From assembly GCA_902762385.1 (NCBI GenBank), contig CACWNQ010000004.1, forward strand, positions 92,378-156,377: a DNA stretch of 64,000 nt, in the 5' to 3' direction. Positions 25,403 through 34,476 of the stretch are shown piece by piece (position 1 is the stretch's first letter; every line of letters begins with the position of its first letter). The DNA is from an uncultured Bacteroidales bacterium. GTDB lineage: Bacteria; Bacteroidota; Bacteroidia; Bacteroidales; Muribaculaceae. The notes beneath the pieces were generated by a model that made no database searches, was not told the DNA's origin, and was given only the letters and a program-made list of their open reading frames with translations. The translations under genes were made by a program, and so were the position numbers.

Positions 25403-26359
25403 TTATTCAATTGTTGATTGTTGTGAAATGTAATTGTCAAGTATCTGGTTTGACAACTGCTTGTCGTAAGTGAGTTGGGCTCGCAGTTGCTCGATGCTTC
25501 CCAGTTTGAATTCCAGGCGCAGGAAGCGCACGAAGTGAAGGGTGATGGGCTGACTGTAAATATCGTCGTCGAAGTCGAAGATGTGCACTTCGATCGACAG
25601 GTTGTCGCCGTTGTCAAGTGTGGGGCGGTGCCCAATGTTTACCATTCCCTTGTGCCATTGGCCGCTCACATAGACCATAACGGCATAGGCACCCTGGTGA
25701 GGCAAAATCATTGCTGGGTCAATCTCACCCACGTTGGCTGTGGGAAACCCGATGCCCCTGCCGTTGTGGAAGCCGTGAACCACCTTGCCCGATAGTTCAA
25801 ACGGATGCCCCATGCAGTTCATAGCGTCTTCAACACGTCCACTAGTGATTAGTTGGCGCACGATTGATGAACTTACGGGTGCATATCGGCCTAAATATTC
25901 AGGAGCCTTTACCACCTCGACACCGGCAAGCCGTCCTTGTTCCACATAGTGGGCAAAGGTGGTGTTGCGCTCGTGACCGAAGCGGTGGTTATATCCCATA
26001 ACAAGCGTCGCAACATTGTAATGGTCGTGGAGTAGTTCAATGAAATCCTTGGCCGAAAGTTGCGACAAATTCTTGTCGAAGTCGAGTAATATAAGGTAGT
26101 CGGGGGCAGTGGTAGCAATGGCTTCGATTTTCTTATCGAGAGTCATCAGTGCTTTAGGGCTGTCGCCAGGATTCACGACTAGCTGAGGGTGTTTCCTGAA
26201 AGTGATAACCGCCGAGCGCTGATGGCGTGCCATAGCCTCATGCTTGAGGGCGTTGATGAGTGTGATGTGACCACGGTGCATTCCGTCGAACATACCTATT
26301 GTCGCCGTTAGCAGCTCTTGATTGCTCATCAAGAAGTCATTGCCATCAAGAATCTTCAT
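25403..26359 (-). CDS. ribF: Bifunctional riboflavin kinase / FAD synthetase
   Basis: Makes FMN and then FAD from riboflavin. The 318-residue protein has the adenylyltransferase domain first (TIGMFDGMHRGHITLINALK, with the HxGH-like HRGH signature; VMGYNHRFGHER; PVSSSIVRQLITSGRVEDA) and the kinase domain after (GKVVHGFHNGRGIGFPTANV; AYAVMVYVSGQWHKGMVNIG; SIEVHIFDFDDDIYSQPI). Its start overlaps the stop of the HAD gene by four bases (ATGA). Confidence 0.95.
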   Translation of the reverse strand: MKILDGNDFLMSNQELLTATIGMFDGMHRGHITLINALKHEAMARHQRSAVITFRKHPQLVVNPGDSPKALMTLDKKIEAIATTAPDYLILLDFDKNLSQLSAKDFIELLHDHYNVATLVMGYNHRFGHERNTTFAHYVEQGRLAGVEVVKAPEYLGRYAPVSSSIVRQLITSGRVEDAMNCMGHPFELSGKVVHGFHNGRGIGFPTANVGEIDPAMILPHQGAYAVMVYVSGQWHKGMVNIGHRPTLDNGDNLSIEVHIFDFDDDIYSQPITLHFVRFLRLEFKLGSIEQLRAQLTYDKQLSNQILDNYISQQSTIE

Positions 26360-26994
26360 TGCCTCTGTTCTAGTTGATTGATAATGTCGATAAACTCACA
26401 ACCAGGCTCAACCAGTGCTGTCTTGAAGCCTAAGGCTGCTGCCGCATCGAGGTTCTCTTGACCATCGTCGAAGAAGAGAGTTTCCTCGGGCTTGATGCCC
26501 ATAGTGGCGATGGCATAGTCGAAAATCTTGCGGTCGGGCTTATTGCTGTGTGCAATATAGGATACGGTAACACCGTCGAAATAGGCATTCACGTCGAGAC
26601 CTTCTTGAGCAAAAGCTTGGGCAATAACACCCTCAAACATAAGAGGGTTAGTGTTGGAAAGTATATAGGTCTTGTAGCGCTTGCGCAGTTCACGAAGAGT
26701 GTGTAGCCTGTGGAGTGGAATACCCACTATGAATGAGCTGAAGGCATGGTCCATTTGCTCGTCGGTAACATCAGCTGGCATTAATGGACGCAATGCATCG
26801 TGGAACTCGTTGAGAGTGATGTCGCCATTCTCGAGCGCAAAGAAAGGGCCGTCCTGCTTGTACAGCCCTATCAGTCGTTCGGGAGCTTCCATTCCCAGAA
26901 GTCTCAATTCATCGAGGCACCTGTCGCGCTCGATGTCAACAATCACTCCTCCCTGGTCGAAGAGCAGATTCTTGATTCCCTTTATGGTAGTCAT
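26356..26994 (-). CDS. HAD-family phosphatase (subfamily IA)
   Basis: A 212-residue cytoplasmic hydrolase of the haloacid dehalogenase superfamily. NLLFDQGGVIVDI is motif I (nucleophile Asp), with Gln where DxG/DxD families usually have another residue; YILSNTNPLMFEG contains the motif II Ser/Thr; NKPDRKIFDYAI the motif III Lys and ETLFFDDGQENLDAA the motif IV Asp pair. The alpha-helical cap sits after motif I. This resembles the YihX/epoxide-hydrolase-like type that acts on sugar phosphates, possibly FMN in view of the overlap with ribF (inference). The ATG at 26994 is used; an upstream extension would run into the SDR gene. Confidence 0.88.
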   Translation of the reverse strand: MTTIKGIKNLLFDQGGVIVDIERDRCLDELRLLGMEAPERLIGLYKQDGPFFALENGDITLNEFHDALRPLMPADVTDEQMDHAFSSFIVGIPLHRLHTLRELRKRYKTYILSNTNPLMFEGVIAQAFAQEGLDVNAYFDGVTVSYIAHSNKPDRKIFDYAIATMGIKPEETLFFDDGQENLDAAAALGFKTALVEPGCEFIDIINQLEQRQ

Positions 26995-27004
26995 TGAGCA
27001 ATTG

Positions 27005-27874
27005 TTAGGATGGCATTTCTCGCTTGATGATGCGCATGGTGTCGTTACACAGCTTAATGAACACCTCACGGTTCTTGAGAAGGCTGCTGGTCTTCACCTG
27101 ACGGTCCAAGCCTTTGAAAATAAAGCCTGTGTCGCTCGACTCGAGAGCACGCATCACAGCAATTGCGCCGTCTTCGGGGTTGTGAATGAGTGTTTGTCCC
27201 ACACGGTCTCTCACCATGTCGAGCCAGTGGCTCAGTGTGAGCATGCCCGCATTGATGATGCCTGGGTCGGCGCAGTTGACAGTCACATGGCGAGTGCGAA
27301 GAGTGGTCGACATGTAGATTGAGAACAGCGTGAGAGCGAGTTTGCTTTGAGCATAAGTTGTGAGTGGAACGAAATTGTTGACAGCCGGGAACTCATAGGG
27401 CAGTGATGTGAGGTTGCGCATGAGCGAGGTGGTCATCACAATGCGGCCCCCCTTCTCGGGGAACATGGGCACAACAAGCATCGAGAGCAACACGGTGCTC
27501 AAGAAGTTGACTTGTATTGTGTACTCGTAGTTGTCGACCGAAGTCTTGCGCTTGCGAGTGAGCACAGCCGAGTTGTTGATAAGAGCTGCTACTGGGCGGT
27601 TGAGTTCAGAAAGCTCGGCGACAAAAGCCTTGACTCTAGCAAATGAGCTAAGGTCGAGGTGCATAGCGATGATGTCGTTGTTTAGTGTCTTTTCTTTAAG
27701 ATCCTGTGCAAGTTTTTCACCTTTTTCGATGTCGCGTGAGGCAAGAATCAACGGCTTGCCCTGTGCTGCCAATCGCTTGGCAATGACACTTCCCATAGCT
27801 CCTGTGGCACCAGTAATGATGTATAATGGTTTGCCGTTGGCGCTCTGTGGCTGGTCTTTAGTATTATCGTCCAT
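27005..27874 (-). CDS. Short-chain dehydrogenase/reductase
   Basis: A 289-residue NAD(P)-dependent oxidoreductase. The cofactor motif is TGATGAMGSVIAKRLAAQ, the strand-4 motif appears as ALINNSAVL, and the catalytic Tyr-Lys pair is in TTYAQSKLALTLFS. The family member seems closest to the retinol-dehydrogenase-like SDRs used as broad oxidoreductases; the substrate is unknown. It heads the SDR-HAD-ribF-upp-tsaE-birA operon, with a promoter at 27908-27937. Confidence 0.88.
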   Translation of the reverse strand: MDDNTKDQPQSANGKPLYIITGATGAMGSVIAKRLAAQGKPLILASRDIEKGEKLAQDLKEKTLNNDIIAMHLDLSSFARVKAFVAELSELNRPVAALINNSAVLTRKRKTSVDNYEYTIQVNFLSTVLLSMLVVPMFPEKGGRIVMTTSLMRNLTSLPYEFPAVNNFVPLTTYAQSKLALTLFSIYMSTTLRTRHVTVNCADPGIINAGMLTLSHWLDMVRDRVGQTLIHNPEDGAIAVMRALESSDTGFIFKGLDRQVKTSSLLKNREVFIKLCNDTMRIIKREMPS

Positions 27875-27907
27875 ATTGATTATGATTTATTCTTATAGTA
27901 ACAGTTG

Positions 27908-27937
27908 CAAAGATAGGCAAAAAACTGATAACACAAA
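27908..27937 (-). promoter_or_regulatory. Promoter of the SDR-HAD-ribF-upp-tsaE-birA operon
   Basis: On the minus strand TTTG is followed after 18 bp by TATCTTTG (27908-27915). The start point is about 25-30 bases before the SDR start codon. Confidence 0.6.
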
Positions 27938-27949
27938 AGATTTATCAGT

Positions 27950-29143
27950 TTAAAATTTATGAACAGAGGTTGTGATGGCATTGCGGTTGAGGAAGACATA
28001 GGTGGTGTTGAGTGCCATGAAAGCCTTCGACATGTACCAGGTGCCTTCGTAGTCGCCGGTTTTGCCCCATGAGTTCTTTACCATATAATATTCACGGCCA
28101 TTCTGGTCACGGGCTATACCATAGATTACCATAACGTGGTCGTAGGTCGACTCCCAGTTGTCGAAACGCTCCTGACGCAGCTGCTGAGTGGGAACGAGTT
28201 CAGGTGTAGTGGCGCCAAGTTTTTTAAGCGATTCGGCTTTTTCCTGCTTACTGAGTTTCAGCCATCTTGCAGCATCGCTGCCAGTCAAGTCTGGAGCATG
28301 CTCAATGTCGGCAGCAATGCCTAGGCCGGTGCGAGTGAAACCATCCTCACTCACGTCGCCACCCCAGCACACATTGTAGCCATTGTTGAGAGCCTCGTCG
28401 ATAATCGCCATGAGTTCATCGAGGGGAACGTTGTAACTCAGGCGAGGACGCCACTTGTAGGGCGCCTCGATGGTGAACCAAGTGTAGAATGGATGGTGGG
28501 TATAGCTTGTAATGCTCACATAGTCGTCCCAGTTCAGCCCTAGGCTTTGTGCGAAGCTCATGGGAGTGTATTGCTTGCCCTGATAGGTGAACTGCTCGGG
28601 GCACTTGCCGAGGTAGGCGTCGAGGATGCCCTGGAGGCCCACTTTCCACTGCGATGAGAGTTTGGGTGCATCGCTCTTAGCAACCGACTCGACATAGGGC
28701 GTGAGCACCTTGAAGAACTCGGTGAAATTGGCAAGAGAGTCGCCAATTAGAGTGCCTGGTGCTGGCATGGCCTCCTCGGGGCAGATACCATGAGTTGAGA
28801 GCACCCAAAGCACATCGTCGGCGCTGCCTCCCTCGGAGAAGCGGCTGCATCCGTGCATGCGCACATGGAAGATGGCTTGATCCATATAGTTTTTGTTGGC
28901 GACAAACATCTCGCACAAGTCATAGCTACGTCCTGTCTTCTTAAGAATTTCGCCCTCAAAATAGCCCAGAGTGGCGTAGTCCCAGCATGTGCCGCTACGG
29001 TTCTGGTTCTTGATAGAGGTTATGGGGTTAGCCTTTATGGTAGTGAAAACTAGTTTGGGTTCATCATTTTTCTTCTCGTTGCTAGCGGCCATGACATTCA
29101 AGGCGCACAAGAGCGCAACGAGTGAGAGCATTGTTTTCTTCAT
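27950..29143 (-). CDS. Exported C1 (papain-like) cysteine peptidase, PepC/bleomycin-hydrolase type
   Basis: A 397-residue protein with a signal peptide (MKKTMLSLVALLCALNVMAA). The C1 triad is clear: Cys53 in NRSGTCWDYATL with oxyanion Gln47, His336 in STYDHVMVIYGI and Asn357 in MVKNSWGKTGDY. The insertion between Cys and His is typical of aminopeptidase C (bleomycin hydrolase). It lacks the usual cytoplasmic location: the signal suggests periplasmic or outer-membrane use, probably trimming peptides. It lies 23 bases after lgt and should share its transcript. Confidence 0.92.
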   Translation of the reverse strand: MKKTMLSLVALLCALNVMAASNEKKNDEPKLVFTTIKANPITSIKNQNRSGTCWDYATLGYFEGEILKKTGRSYDLCEMFVANKNYMDQAIFHVRMHGCSRFSEGGSADDVLWVLSTHGICPEEAMPAPGTLIGDSLANFTEFFKVLTPYVESVAKSDAPKLSSQWKVGLQGILDAYLGKCPEQFTYQGKQYTPMSFAQSLGLNWDDYVSITSYTHHPFYTWFTIEAPYKWRPRLSYNVPLDELMAIIDEALNNGYNVCWGGDVSEDGFTRTGLGIAADIEHAPDLTGSDAARWLKLSKQEKAESLKKLGATTPELVPTQQLRQERFDNWESTYDHVMVIYGIARDQNGREYYMVKNSWGKTGDYEGTWYMSKAFMALNTTYVFLNRNAITTSVHKF

Positions 29144-29166
29144 AATGGGTTTATTGCTAATGGTTG

Positions 29167-30048
29167 TTATTTCTTCTTTTTCTCTTTTGCGTCGGAGAAT
29201 TCGTTGGGGTATTCCAGTTCAAGACGTGGTCGGCGCAGCGCTCGCACAATGAGCCACACTCCGGCAATTACAAATGGGATGCTAAGCAACTGGCCCTGGT
29301 CAAGGCCTATTGAGTTGCGCAGTCCCACTTCCCAGGGTTCTTGCACGTTCTTGAGGAACTCAACGAAGAATCGTGTGCCAAAAATGCCAATGAAGAACCA
29401 ACCCAGTATGAGTCCTGGGCGCTCCTGGGCATTGCGGCGCCAGTAAAGCCACATGCACAGAGCAAAGGTGAGCAGATAGAAGCATGCCTCATAGATTTGG
29501 GTGGGGTGACAGGGCTGAGTGAATACAGGCTCAGCACCTCGCATATAGGCTCCTATGTTGTCGATAAAGCTGAATCCCCATGGCTGGCTAGTGGGACCGC
29601 CATAAATCTCATGATTCATGAGGTTGCCAATGCGGATGAGTGCTCCCACGAGCCCGATGGGGATGCAAAGGCGGTCGAGGGTCCAGAGCACATTTTTTTT
29701 GGTGACATGCCAGCTGAAAATGAAGATTGCGATGATGATACCAATGGTGCCGCCGTGGCTGGCGAGTCCACCTTCCCACACCTTGAAGATGTCGGCAGGG
29801 TGCTGCGAGTAGTAGGCCCAGTCGTAGAAGAATACGTGGCCAAGTCTAGCTCCAACTATTGTGGCAATTACCACGTAGAAAAACAGGGGTGCGAGCCACT
29901 TCTCGGGGGCGCCTTCGTGCTTAAATATTCGGTAAACTATCTCATATCCAATCAAGAAACCAATAGCGAACATTAGTCCGTACCAGCGCACAGTTATGGG
30001 GCTGGTGAGTAGGTTAGGGTTGGCTGTCCAAGTTATAAAATTCAACAT
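29167..30048 (-). CDS. lgt: Prolipoprotein diacylglyceryl transferase
   Basis: Transfers diacylglycerol from phosphatidylglycerol to the lipobox Cys of prolipoproteins in the inner membrane. The 293-residue protein has about seven membrane segments and the signature GALIRIGNLMNHEIYGGPT (catalytic His/Arg region) together with PVFTQPCHPTQIYEACFYL and GTRFFVEFLKN. Exported lipoproteins such as those at 7734 and 19211 depend on it. It is upstream of the C1 peptidase gene. Confidence 0.96.
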   Translation of the reverse strand: MLNFITWTANPNLLTSPITVRWYGLMFAIGFLIGYEIVYRIFKHEGAPEKWLAPLFFYVVIATIVGARLGHVFFYDWAYYSQHPADIFKVWEGGLASHGGTIGIIIAIFIFSWHVTKKNVLWTLDRLCIPIGLVGALIRIGNLMNHEIYGGPTSQPWGFSFIDNIGAYMRGAEPVFTQPCHPTQIYEACFYLLTFALCMWLYWRRNAQERPGLILGWFFIGIFGTRFFVEFLKNVQEPWEVGLRNSIGLDQGQLLSIPFVIAGVWLIVRALRRPRLELEYPNEFSDAKEKKKK

Positions 30049-30077
30049 AATGTTTGGTGTTATTATTTTTCAGGGTA

Positions 30078-30111
30078 CAAAGATAATAAAAAAAGTTTTT
30101 CGATGCACAAA
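30078..30111 (-). promoter_or_regulatory. Promoter of lgt
   Basis: TTTG (CAAA at 30108-30111 on the plus strand) is followed after 22 bp by TATCTTTG (30078-30085). The leader to lgt is about 20-25 nt. Confidence 0.5.
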
Positions 30112-30633
30112 GCAAGTTTTAATCAATGCGTTTCAGGGGAGAGTTCCTTGAATGCACAAAGCACAATAGCGTTAGATACTGGGTGGGTCGCCTGCGGCGA
30201 GAAATTAAACCGTTCGCTTTGCTCACTCAAAATTAAATTATTTTTGGATGCTGGTGGGGTCGACTGCGGTTTATTCAATGCAGATGCTTCGATAATTTCG
30301 AAAAGTTGCACCTGACGGTGCCGAAAAGCCTGCTTACGCAGGAAATTTGGGTTGGTGTGTGGGACAGTTTTGCGTTTTTTTTCTGGAAAAATGGACCAAG
30401 GAATGGTGGTTTTCTGGTCAAAAACGGAAATTTTGGGACAGTTTTGCGTTTTTTCTTAAACGACAGTTAATGACAAATAAATAATCTCTCATTTGATATT
30501 GGGTTTGTAGCCATACGGCTTTTGGCTATTAAAGACAATTGATTCTGGTGTATTTTACGCAAATTATCGTGAATTATCCATGAACTATCAAACTACGGCG
30601 AATTGAGCGAATTGAACAAAATGGCGAAAGGTG

Positions 30634-30750
30634 GACTCACCTGACTCACTTGATTCACCTGACTCACCTGACTCAGTTGACTCACTTGACTCAGTTGACT
30701 CACTTGACTCAGTTGACTCACTTGACTCAGTTGACTCACTTGACTCAGTT
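30634..30750. repeat. Tandem nonamer array, long copy
   Basis: About 13 units of 9 bp, GACTCACCT, GACTCACTT and GACTCAGTT. In the right half they alternate with an 18-bp period. The unit and the GGTGGACTC flank are shared with the array at 9334-9392. Confidence 0.9.
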
Positions 30751-30997
30751 ATTATTTTTTAGTTCTTGGGTTGGGTGGCAATATGTCAATGAACGCGCAT
30801 GTGCGCAAAGGTAGTGCAAGGTGCAGTGAGAAAACAACGTTAGAAAAACAGGGGAGAGGGAAGAGGTGAGAGGGGAGAGCGGATTGCGCCGAGAAATTTT
30901 AGATGAAAATTATACATACGTTTTTTTATACAAAAGTATGCGCATGTGTGAAGATAAGGCAATATTGAAAAAATTATTTCAAAAATAGAGATAATTC

Positions 30998-31028
30998 TTG
31001 TTTTTTATCAAATTAAAGTGTAAATTTG
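30998..31028 (+). promoter_or_regulatory. Promoter of the structured RNA / BspA-FISUMP transcript
   Basis: TTG at 30998-31000 and TAAATTTG at 31021-31028 are 20 bp apart, a full Bacteroidota promoter. The start point is near 31035, about 400 bases before the ATG at 31439. Confidence 0.65.
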
Positions 31029-31034
31029 CGACAA

Positions 31035-31310
31035 TTCAAATGAACTTGTAGAGACAAGCTCTCACTTGAAGACATAAGAAAGCGTTTTTGTTTATCCTTT
31101 CATAGAAATTCGGCAAATTTCAACACTCATGGATAAGCAGTCAAAGAACGCCTTTGCTAGCCTATATCTACCCGTGCATGGGGCGATATAATGGCATGGC
31201 GTGGGGTGGACTGTTTATTTGAGTGTGGGCACGCCGAAGCCTCTATGAAAATAAATAAGGCCAGGTCTCCACGCTATTCTTTTAATTGAGAAGTGGCGTT
31301 CTTCAGACAA
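31035..31310 (+). ncRNA. Candidate structured RNA or long structured 5' leader
   Basis: Read as RNA, this stretch folds by eye into a compact set of helices. CTTGT (31045-31049) pairs with ACAAG (31054-31058). A 9-bp perfect helix joins AAGAACGCC (31144-31152) with GGCGTTCTT (31295-31303) and closes a junction with two arms: 31163-31190 (TATATC with GATATA) and 31196-31277 (nine pairs, continued by TTTATTT with AAATAAA). An earlier AAAGCGTTTTT segment (about 31079-31089) can pair with the same AAGAACGCC, so two folds compete. No terminator lies before the BspA gene, so it may be its leader. It does not match tmRNA, RNase P or SRP RNA landmarks I know. Confidence 0.5.
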
Positions 31311-31438
31311 TAATTGTAATGATTATTTGCGTAAGAATATAATTTGAAATTTAAGATTTAACCCTTAAAGCAAAAGTTATTTGTAATTTAATAACAAATT
31401 TGTGGCATCCCAGCGGATAGCCTAAAAACGATATAATT

Positions 31439-34057
31439 ATGAAAACTACACTTCACACAATTACACGGCGCCTCTTGCTACTTGCGCTGTTACTGGCGAC
31501 TGCGTTGCCAGCTGTTGCTTATGATTTTATGGAGGATGGTTTATGCTATAAAGTGAATAGCGGTAAAACTACCGTGACTGTGACTTATCAAAAAACCACA
31601 ACTTATTATGGCAACACATACGGTGATGGCTATGAGAATCTGACTGGCGATTTAGTAATTCCCGAGAGTGTCACCCATAATGGCAAAACCTATCAAGTGA
31701 CATCAATAGGTGATCGCGCTTTTATCAACTGCACTGGTTTGACATCGGTAACCATTCCCAATACGGTTACAACCATTGGCGGTGCAGACCCAATTGCCTC
31801 GGATGGAGCAGCCTTCTGTAACTGTACTGGTCTGACATCGATAGTCATACCCAACTCGGTTACATTGATAGGCAAAAACTCTTTCAATAGTTGCACTGGC
31901 CTCACATCAGTGACCATAGGCGAGTCGGTGACATGGATTGGCGAGAGGGCCTTTGAGAAATGCACTGGTTTGACATCGGTAACAATTCCAAACTCAGTGA
32001 CAACAATTGATAGACAAGCATTTTTCTATTGCACTGGACTGACATCGGTGACCTATGGCAACTCAATAACGTGGATTAATAATGGTGCTTTTTCTAATTG
32101 TACCAGCCTGACATCTCTTTCTCTTCCAAGTTCGTTGACATATATTGGTGACGGCGCATTCGAAATGTGCACCAGTTTGATCGAGGTTACAATTCCTGAC
32201 TCGGTAACTTGGATTGGTGGTTATGCTTTTCGTTGCTGCAGTGGCTTGACCTCTGCTGATTTGGGCAACTCAGTTACTGAAATAGGCTATGGTGCTTTTC
32301 AGGAGTGTACGGGTCTGACCTCAATATTAATTCCTAATTCGGTTATAACAGTTAGAACAAATGCGTTTTTTGGCTGTACTGGCTTGAAATCGGCAACCAT
32401 TGGTGACAATGTGAACTATATATATGATAAAGCATTCAGCCAATGTTCTTCATTGGAAGAAATAGTAATTGGAGAATCTGTTTTAGAAATAGAAGCAGAA
32501 GTGTTCTCAGGATGCACATCATTGAAAACTGTGAAATGGAATGCCAAAGAAAGCAATAATTTCATTTTTAGCGAAAGTCCTTTTTACTGTATGTCAAATA
32601 TAGAACATTTCATTTTTGGCGAAGAAGTAGAGGTTATACCTTATTGCCTCTGTTATGGCCTGTCGGGATTGACATCGATAACCATTCCCAATTCGGTGAA
32701 AGATATTGGGTTTAGCGCCTTCTATGGCTGTACTGGTTTGACATCGGTTAATATTGGCGACTCGGTGACAGCGATTGGGCAATCGGCATTCGGGTATTGC
32801 ATTAGTTTGCCATCGGTCATCTTACCAGAATCGGTGAGAATCATTGAATATGAGGCCTTTCGTGGTTGTAGTAGTTTGAGCACAGTTGCCATACCAAACT
32901 CTGTGACCAATATAGGTGGCAGTGCCTTTTATGACTGCGAAGGATTGACGTCTGTCACTATCTCAAACTCTGTGGTCAGGGTTGGCAGCAGTTCTTTCTA
33001 TAATTGCAGCAGCCTGAACACAGTGATCTTTGGCAAAAACGTAAGGCTCATTGGCCCTGAGGCTTTTAAAGGGTGTTCATCACTAAATAAAGTTGTTGCA
33101 TTAATGCGTCAGCCAATTTCCATATCAAGTAGCGTGTTTGATGGTGCGCCGACAGAAAGTTGCAACCTTCATGTGAGACAAGGCTCGAAAACAAGTTATG
33201 AGAATCAGGATGTGTGGAAAGACTTCATGATAACCGAAGATGCTGAGGACTATGCCGTTGTAGAGGTGGGCGAAAGCTCTATTGAAGGTGACGTTAATGG
33301 CGATGAGGCCATTAATGCAGCCGACATCACTGCCCTCTATGACTGTATGCTCAATGGAGACCAAACTTATGTTGCCACAAGTGATGTGAATGGTGACGGT
33401 CATATCAACAGTGCTGATGTGACAGCGATTTATGATATTCTGTTGGGAAATGATATTCATGAATATGTTGATTTGGCCTTACCCAGTGGCACGTTGTGGG
33501 CGACAATGAATATTGGAGCAAGCAGTCCAGAGGAAGCTGGCGACTATTTTGCTTGGGGCGAAACCGATCCAGAGTTAAAACGTTACTATGAATTTTTCAC
33601 ATACAAGTGGTGTTGCGGCACCTACAATACTATGACCAAGTATTGTTACAGACAAGATATTGGCATTATTGATAATAAAAATGAACTTGACCCTGATGAT
33701 GATGCTGCCACAGTGAATTGGGGTCCTAAGTGGCGCATGCCATCAAAAGGGCAATTAAAAGAATTACTAGATGAATGCACATGGGAATGGACGACTGTAA
33801 ATGGCGCGAATGGTTATTTGGTGACCAGCAAACATAACGGCGCTTCGTTGTTCTTGCCAGTTCCAGGTTTTTACAGTTGGGAAGAACACTACGGCTACAA
33901 CACTAGCAGTCGCTACTGGGCGCGAAGTCTAGGATCTCCATTGCCATGTAATGCTTATATGTTGATCACAAAAAATGGCTATCCTCTAAACATGTCAGGA
34001 GCAGAAGAGCGCTGCTGGGGTCGAAGTGTTCGTGCTGTTAGAGTTTCAAATTATTAA
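31439..34057 (+). CDS. BspA-like protein with dockerin pair and C-terminal FISUMP domain
   Basis: An 872-residue exported protein. After a signal peptide (RLLLLALLLATALPAVA) come about 20 LRR_5 units of 23 residues with the consensus GLTSVTIPNSVTxIG and AFxxC (about 40-590). Next is a dockerin-type pair (DVNGDEAINAADITALYDCM and DVNGDGHINSADVTAIYDIL, about 620-670). The last 200 residues are a FISUMP/major-paralogous domain (YVDLALPSGTLWATMNIGAS, AGDYFAWGETDPE, WRMPSKGQLKELLDECTWEW, RYWARSLG and WGRSVRAVRV). LRR, dockerin and FISUMP together make a surface adhesion or substrate-binding protein; the ligand is unknown. DNA of the LRR part is itself repetitive, so unit number may vary between strains. 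The start codon has a long leader upstream. Confidence 0.9.
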   Translation: MKTTLHTITRRLLLLALLLATALPAVAYDFMEDGLCYKVNSGKTTVTVTYQKTTTYYGNTYGDGYENLTGDLVIPESVTHNGKTYQVTSIGDRAFINCTGLTSVTIPNTVTTIGGADPIASDGAAFCNCTGLTSIVIPNSVTLIGKNSFNSCTGLTSVTIGESVTWIGERAFEKCTGLTSVTIPNSVTTIDRQAFFYCTGLTSVTYGNSITWINNGAFSNCTSLTSLSLPSSLTYIGDGAFEMCTSLIEVTIPDSVTWIGGYAFRCCSGLTSADLGNSVTEIGYGAFQECTGLTSILIPNSVITVRTNAFFGCTGLKSATIGDNVNYIYDKAFSQCSSLEEIVIGESVLEIEAEVFSGCTSLKTVKWNAKESNNFIFSESPFYCMSNIEHFIFGEEVEVIPYCLCYGLSGLTSITIPNSVKDIGFSAFYGCTGLTSVNIGDSVTAIGQSAFGYCISLPSVILPESVRIIEYEAFRGCSSLSTVAIPNSVTNIGGSAFYDCEGLTSVTISNSVVRVGSSSFYNCSSLNTVIFGKNVRLIGPEAFKGCSSLNKVVALMRQPISISSSVFDGAPTESCNLHVRQGSKTSYENQDVWKDFMITEDAEDYAVVEVGESSIEGDVNGDEAINAADITALYDCMLNGDQTYVATSDVNGDGHINSADVTAIYDILLGNDIHEYVDLALPSGTLWATMNIGASSPEEAGDYFAWGETDPELKRYYEFFTYKWCCGTYNTMTKYCYRQDIGIIDNKNELDPDDDAATVNWGPKWRMPSKGQLKELLDECTWEWTTVNGANGYLVTSKHNGASLFLPVPGFYSWEEHYGYNTSSRYWARSLGSPLPCNAYMLITKNGYPLNMSGAEERCWGRSVRAVRVSNY

Positions 34058-34066
34058 AGTAAATTA

Positions 34067-34097
34067 TAGCACCGCCTGGTTAACCGTGGCGGTGCTA
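34067..34097. terminator. Terminator after the BspA-FISUMP gene
   Basis: TAGCACCGCC (34067-34076) pairs with GGCGGTGCTA (34088-34097); it can also serve the convergent higBA genes. Confidence 0.7.
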
Positions 34098-34127
34098 ATT
34101 GTTTGTGTCTATAAAATTGATTTTTGT

Positions 34128-34469
34128 TTAGAGTGCCGCTGCGACTTTTCGAATATCTTTGAGTCGCTTCATGAATGACTTGTCGCGCTCGGCAATGAGC
34201 ATGTTGTACTCATTTTGCATTGCAAGTAGAGGTGCTGCTGGCACATCGAGTGCCGCCTCAAGCATCATTGCGAGTTGTGTGTTGAGCGCTCTTTTGCCAT
34301 TAAGCATCTCGTTTAAAACCGAATAAGAGATGCCTAACTGCCGTGCCAAACCGCGTTGTGAGATTCCCCGAAATTCCAGTTCGTCCTTTAATACTTCTCC
34401 TGGATGCGTGGGGACAAAGGGCTTCATATTATTGGCTATCATATTTGGATTGCTTTGCTGTAAAGACAT
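34128..34469 (-). CDS. higA: HigA-type antitoxin
   Basis: A 113-residue XRE-family antitoxin. The HigA signature THPGEVLKDELEFRGISQRG leads into an HTH with LARQLGISYSVLNEMLNGKR and NTQLAMMLEAAL, then a C-terminal helical tail that usually contacts the toxin. It is transcribed 7 bases after the toxin gene, the usual higBA order. It should neutralise HigB and repress the shared promoter at the palindrome 34825-34842. Confidence 0.9.
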   Translation of the reverse strand: MSLQQSNPNMIANNMKPFVPTHPGEVLKDELEFRGISQRGLARQLGISYSVLNEMLNGKRALNTQLAMMLEAALDVPAAPLLAMQNEYNMLIAERDKSFMKRLKDIRKVAAAL

Positions 34470-34476
34470 GATTTTG

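Larger units (their letters stand above)
30049..31438. other. 1.39-kb gap: promoter of lgt, repeats, nonamer array and a structured RNA region
   Basis: No protein gene is supported; open frames here (for example 30123-30311 on the minus strand) have no family resemblance I can defend. Present are the lgt promoter (30078-30111), a direct repeat of GGGACAGTTTTGCGTTTTTT (near 30362 and near 30434), the nonamer array (30634-30750), a purine-rich tail (30852-30890), and the structured region after 31028. Confidence 0.6.

Noticed and set aside
30123-30311. Minus-strand frame of 62 codons in the large gap
   Set aside because: Short, no promoter or family; looks like degenerate intergenic DNA.
31035-31310. 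6S RNA, tmRNA, RNase P RNA or SRP RNA
   Set aside because: The three-way junction does not look like 6S; no tag-peptide frame or tRNA-like end; no GAGGAAAGTCC; no GGAAGCAGC-type SRP core.
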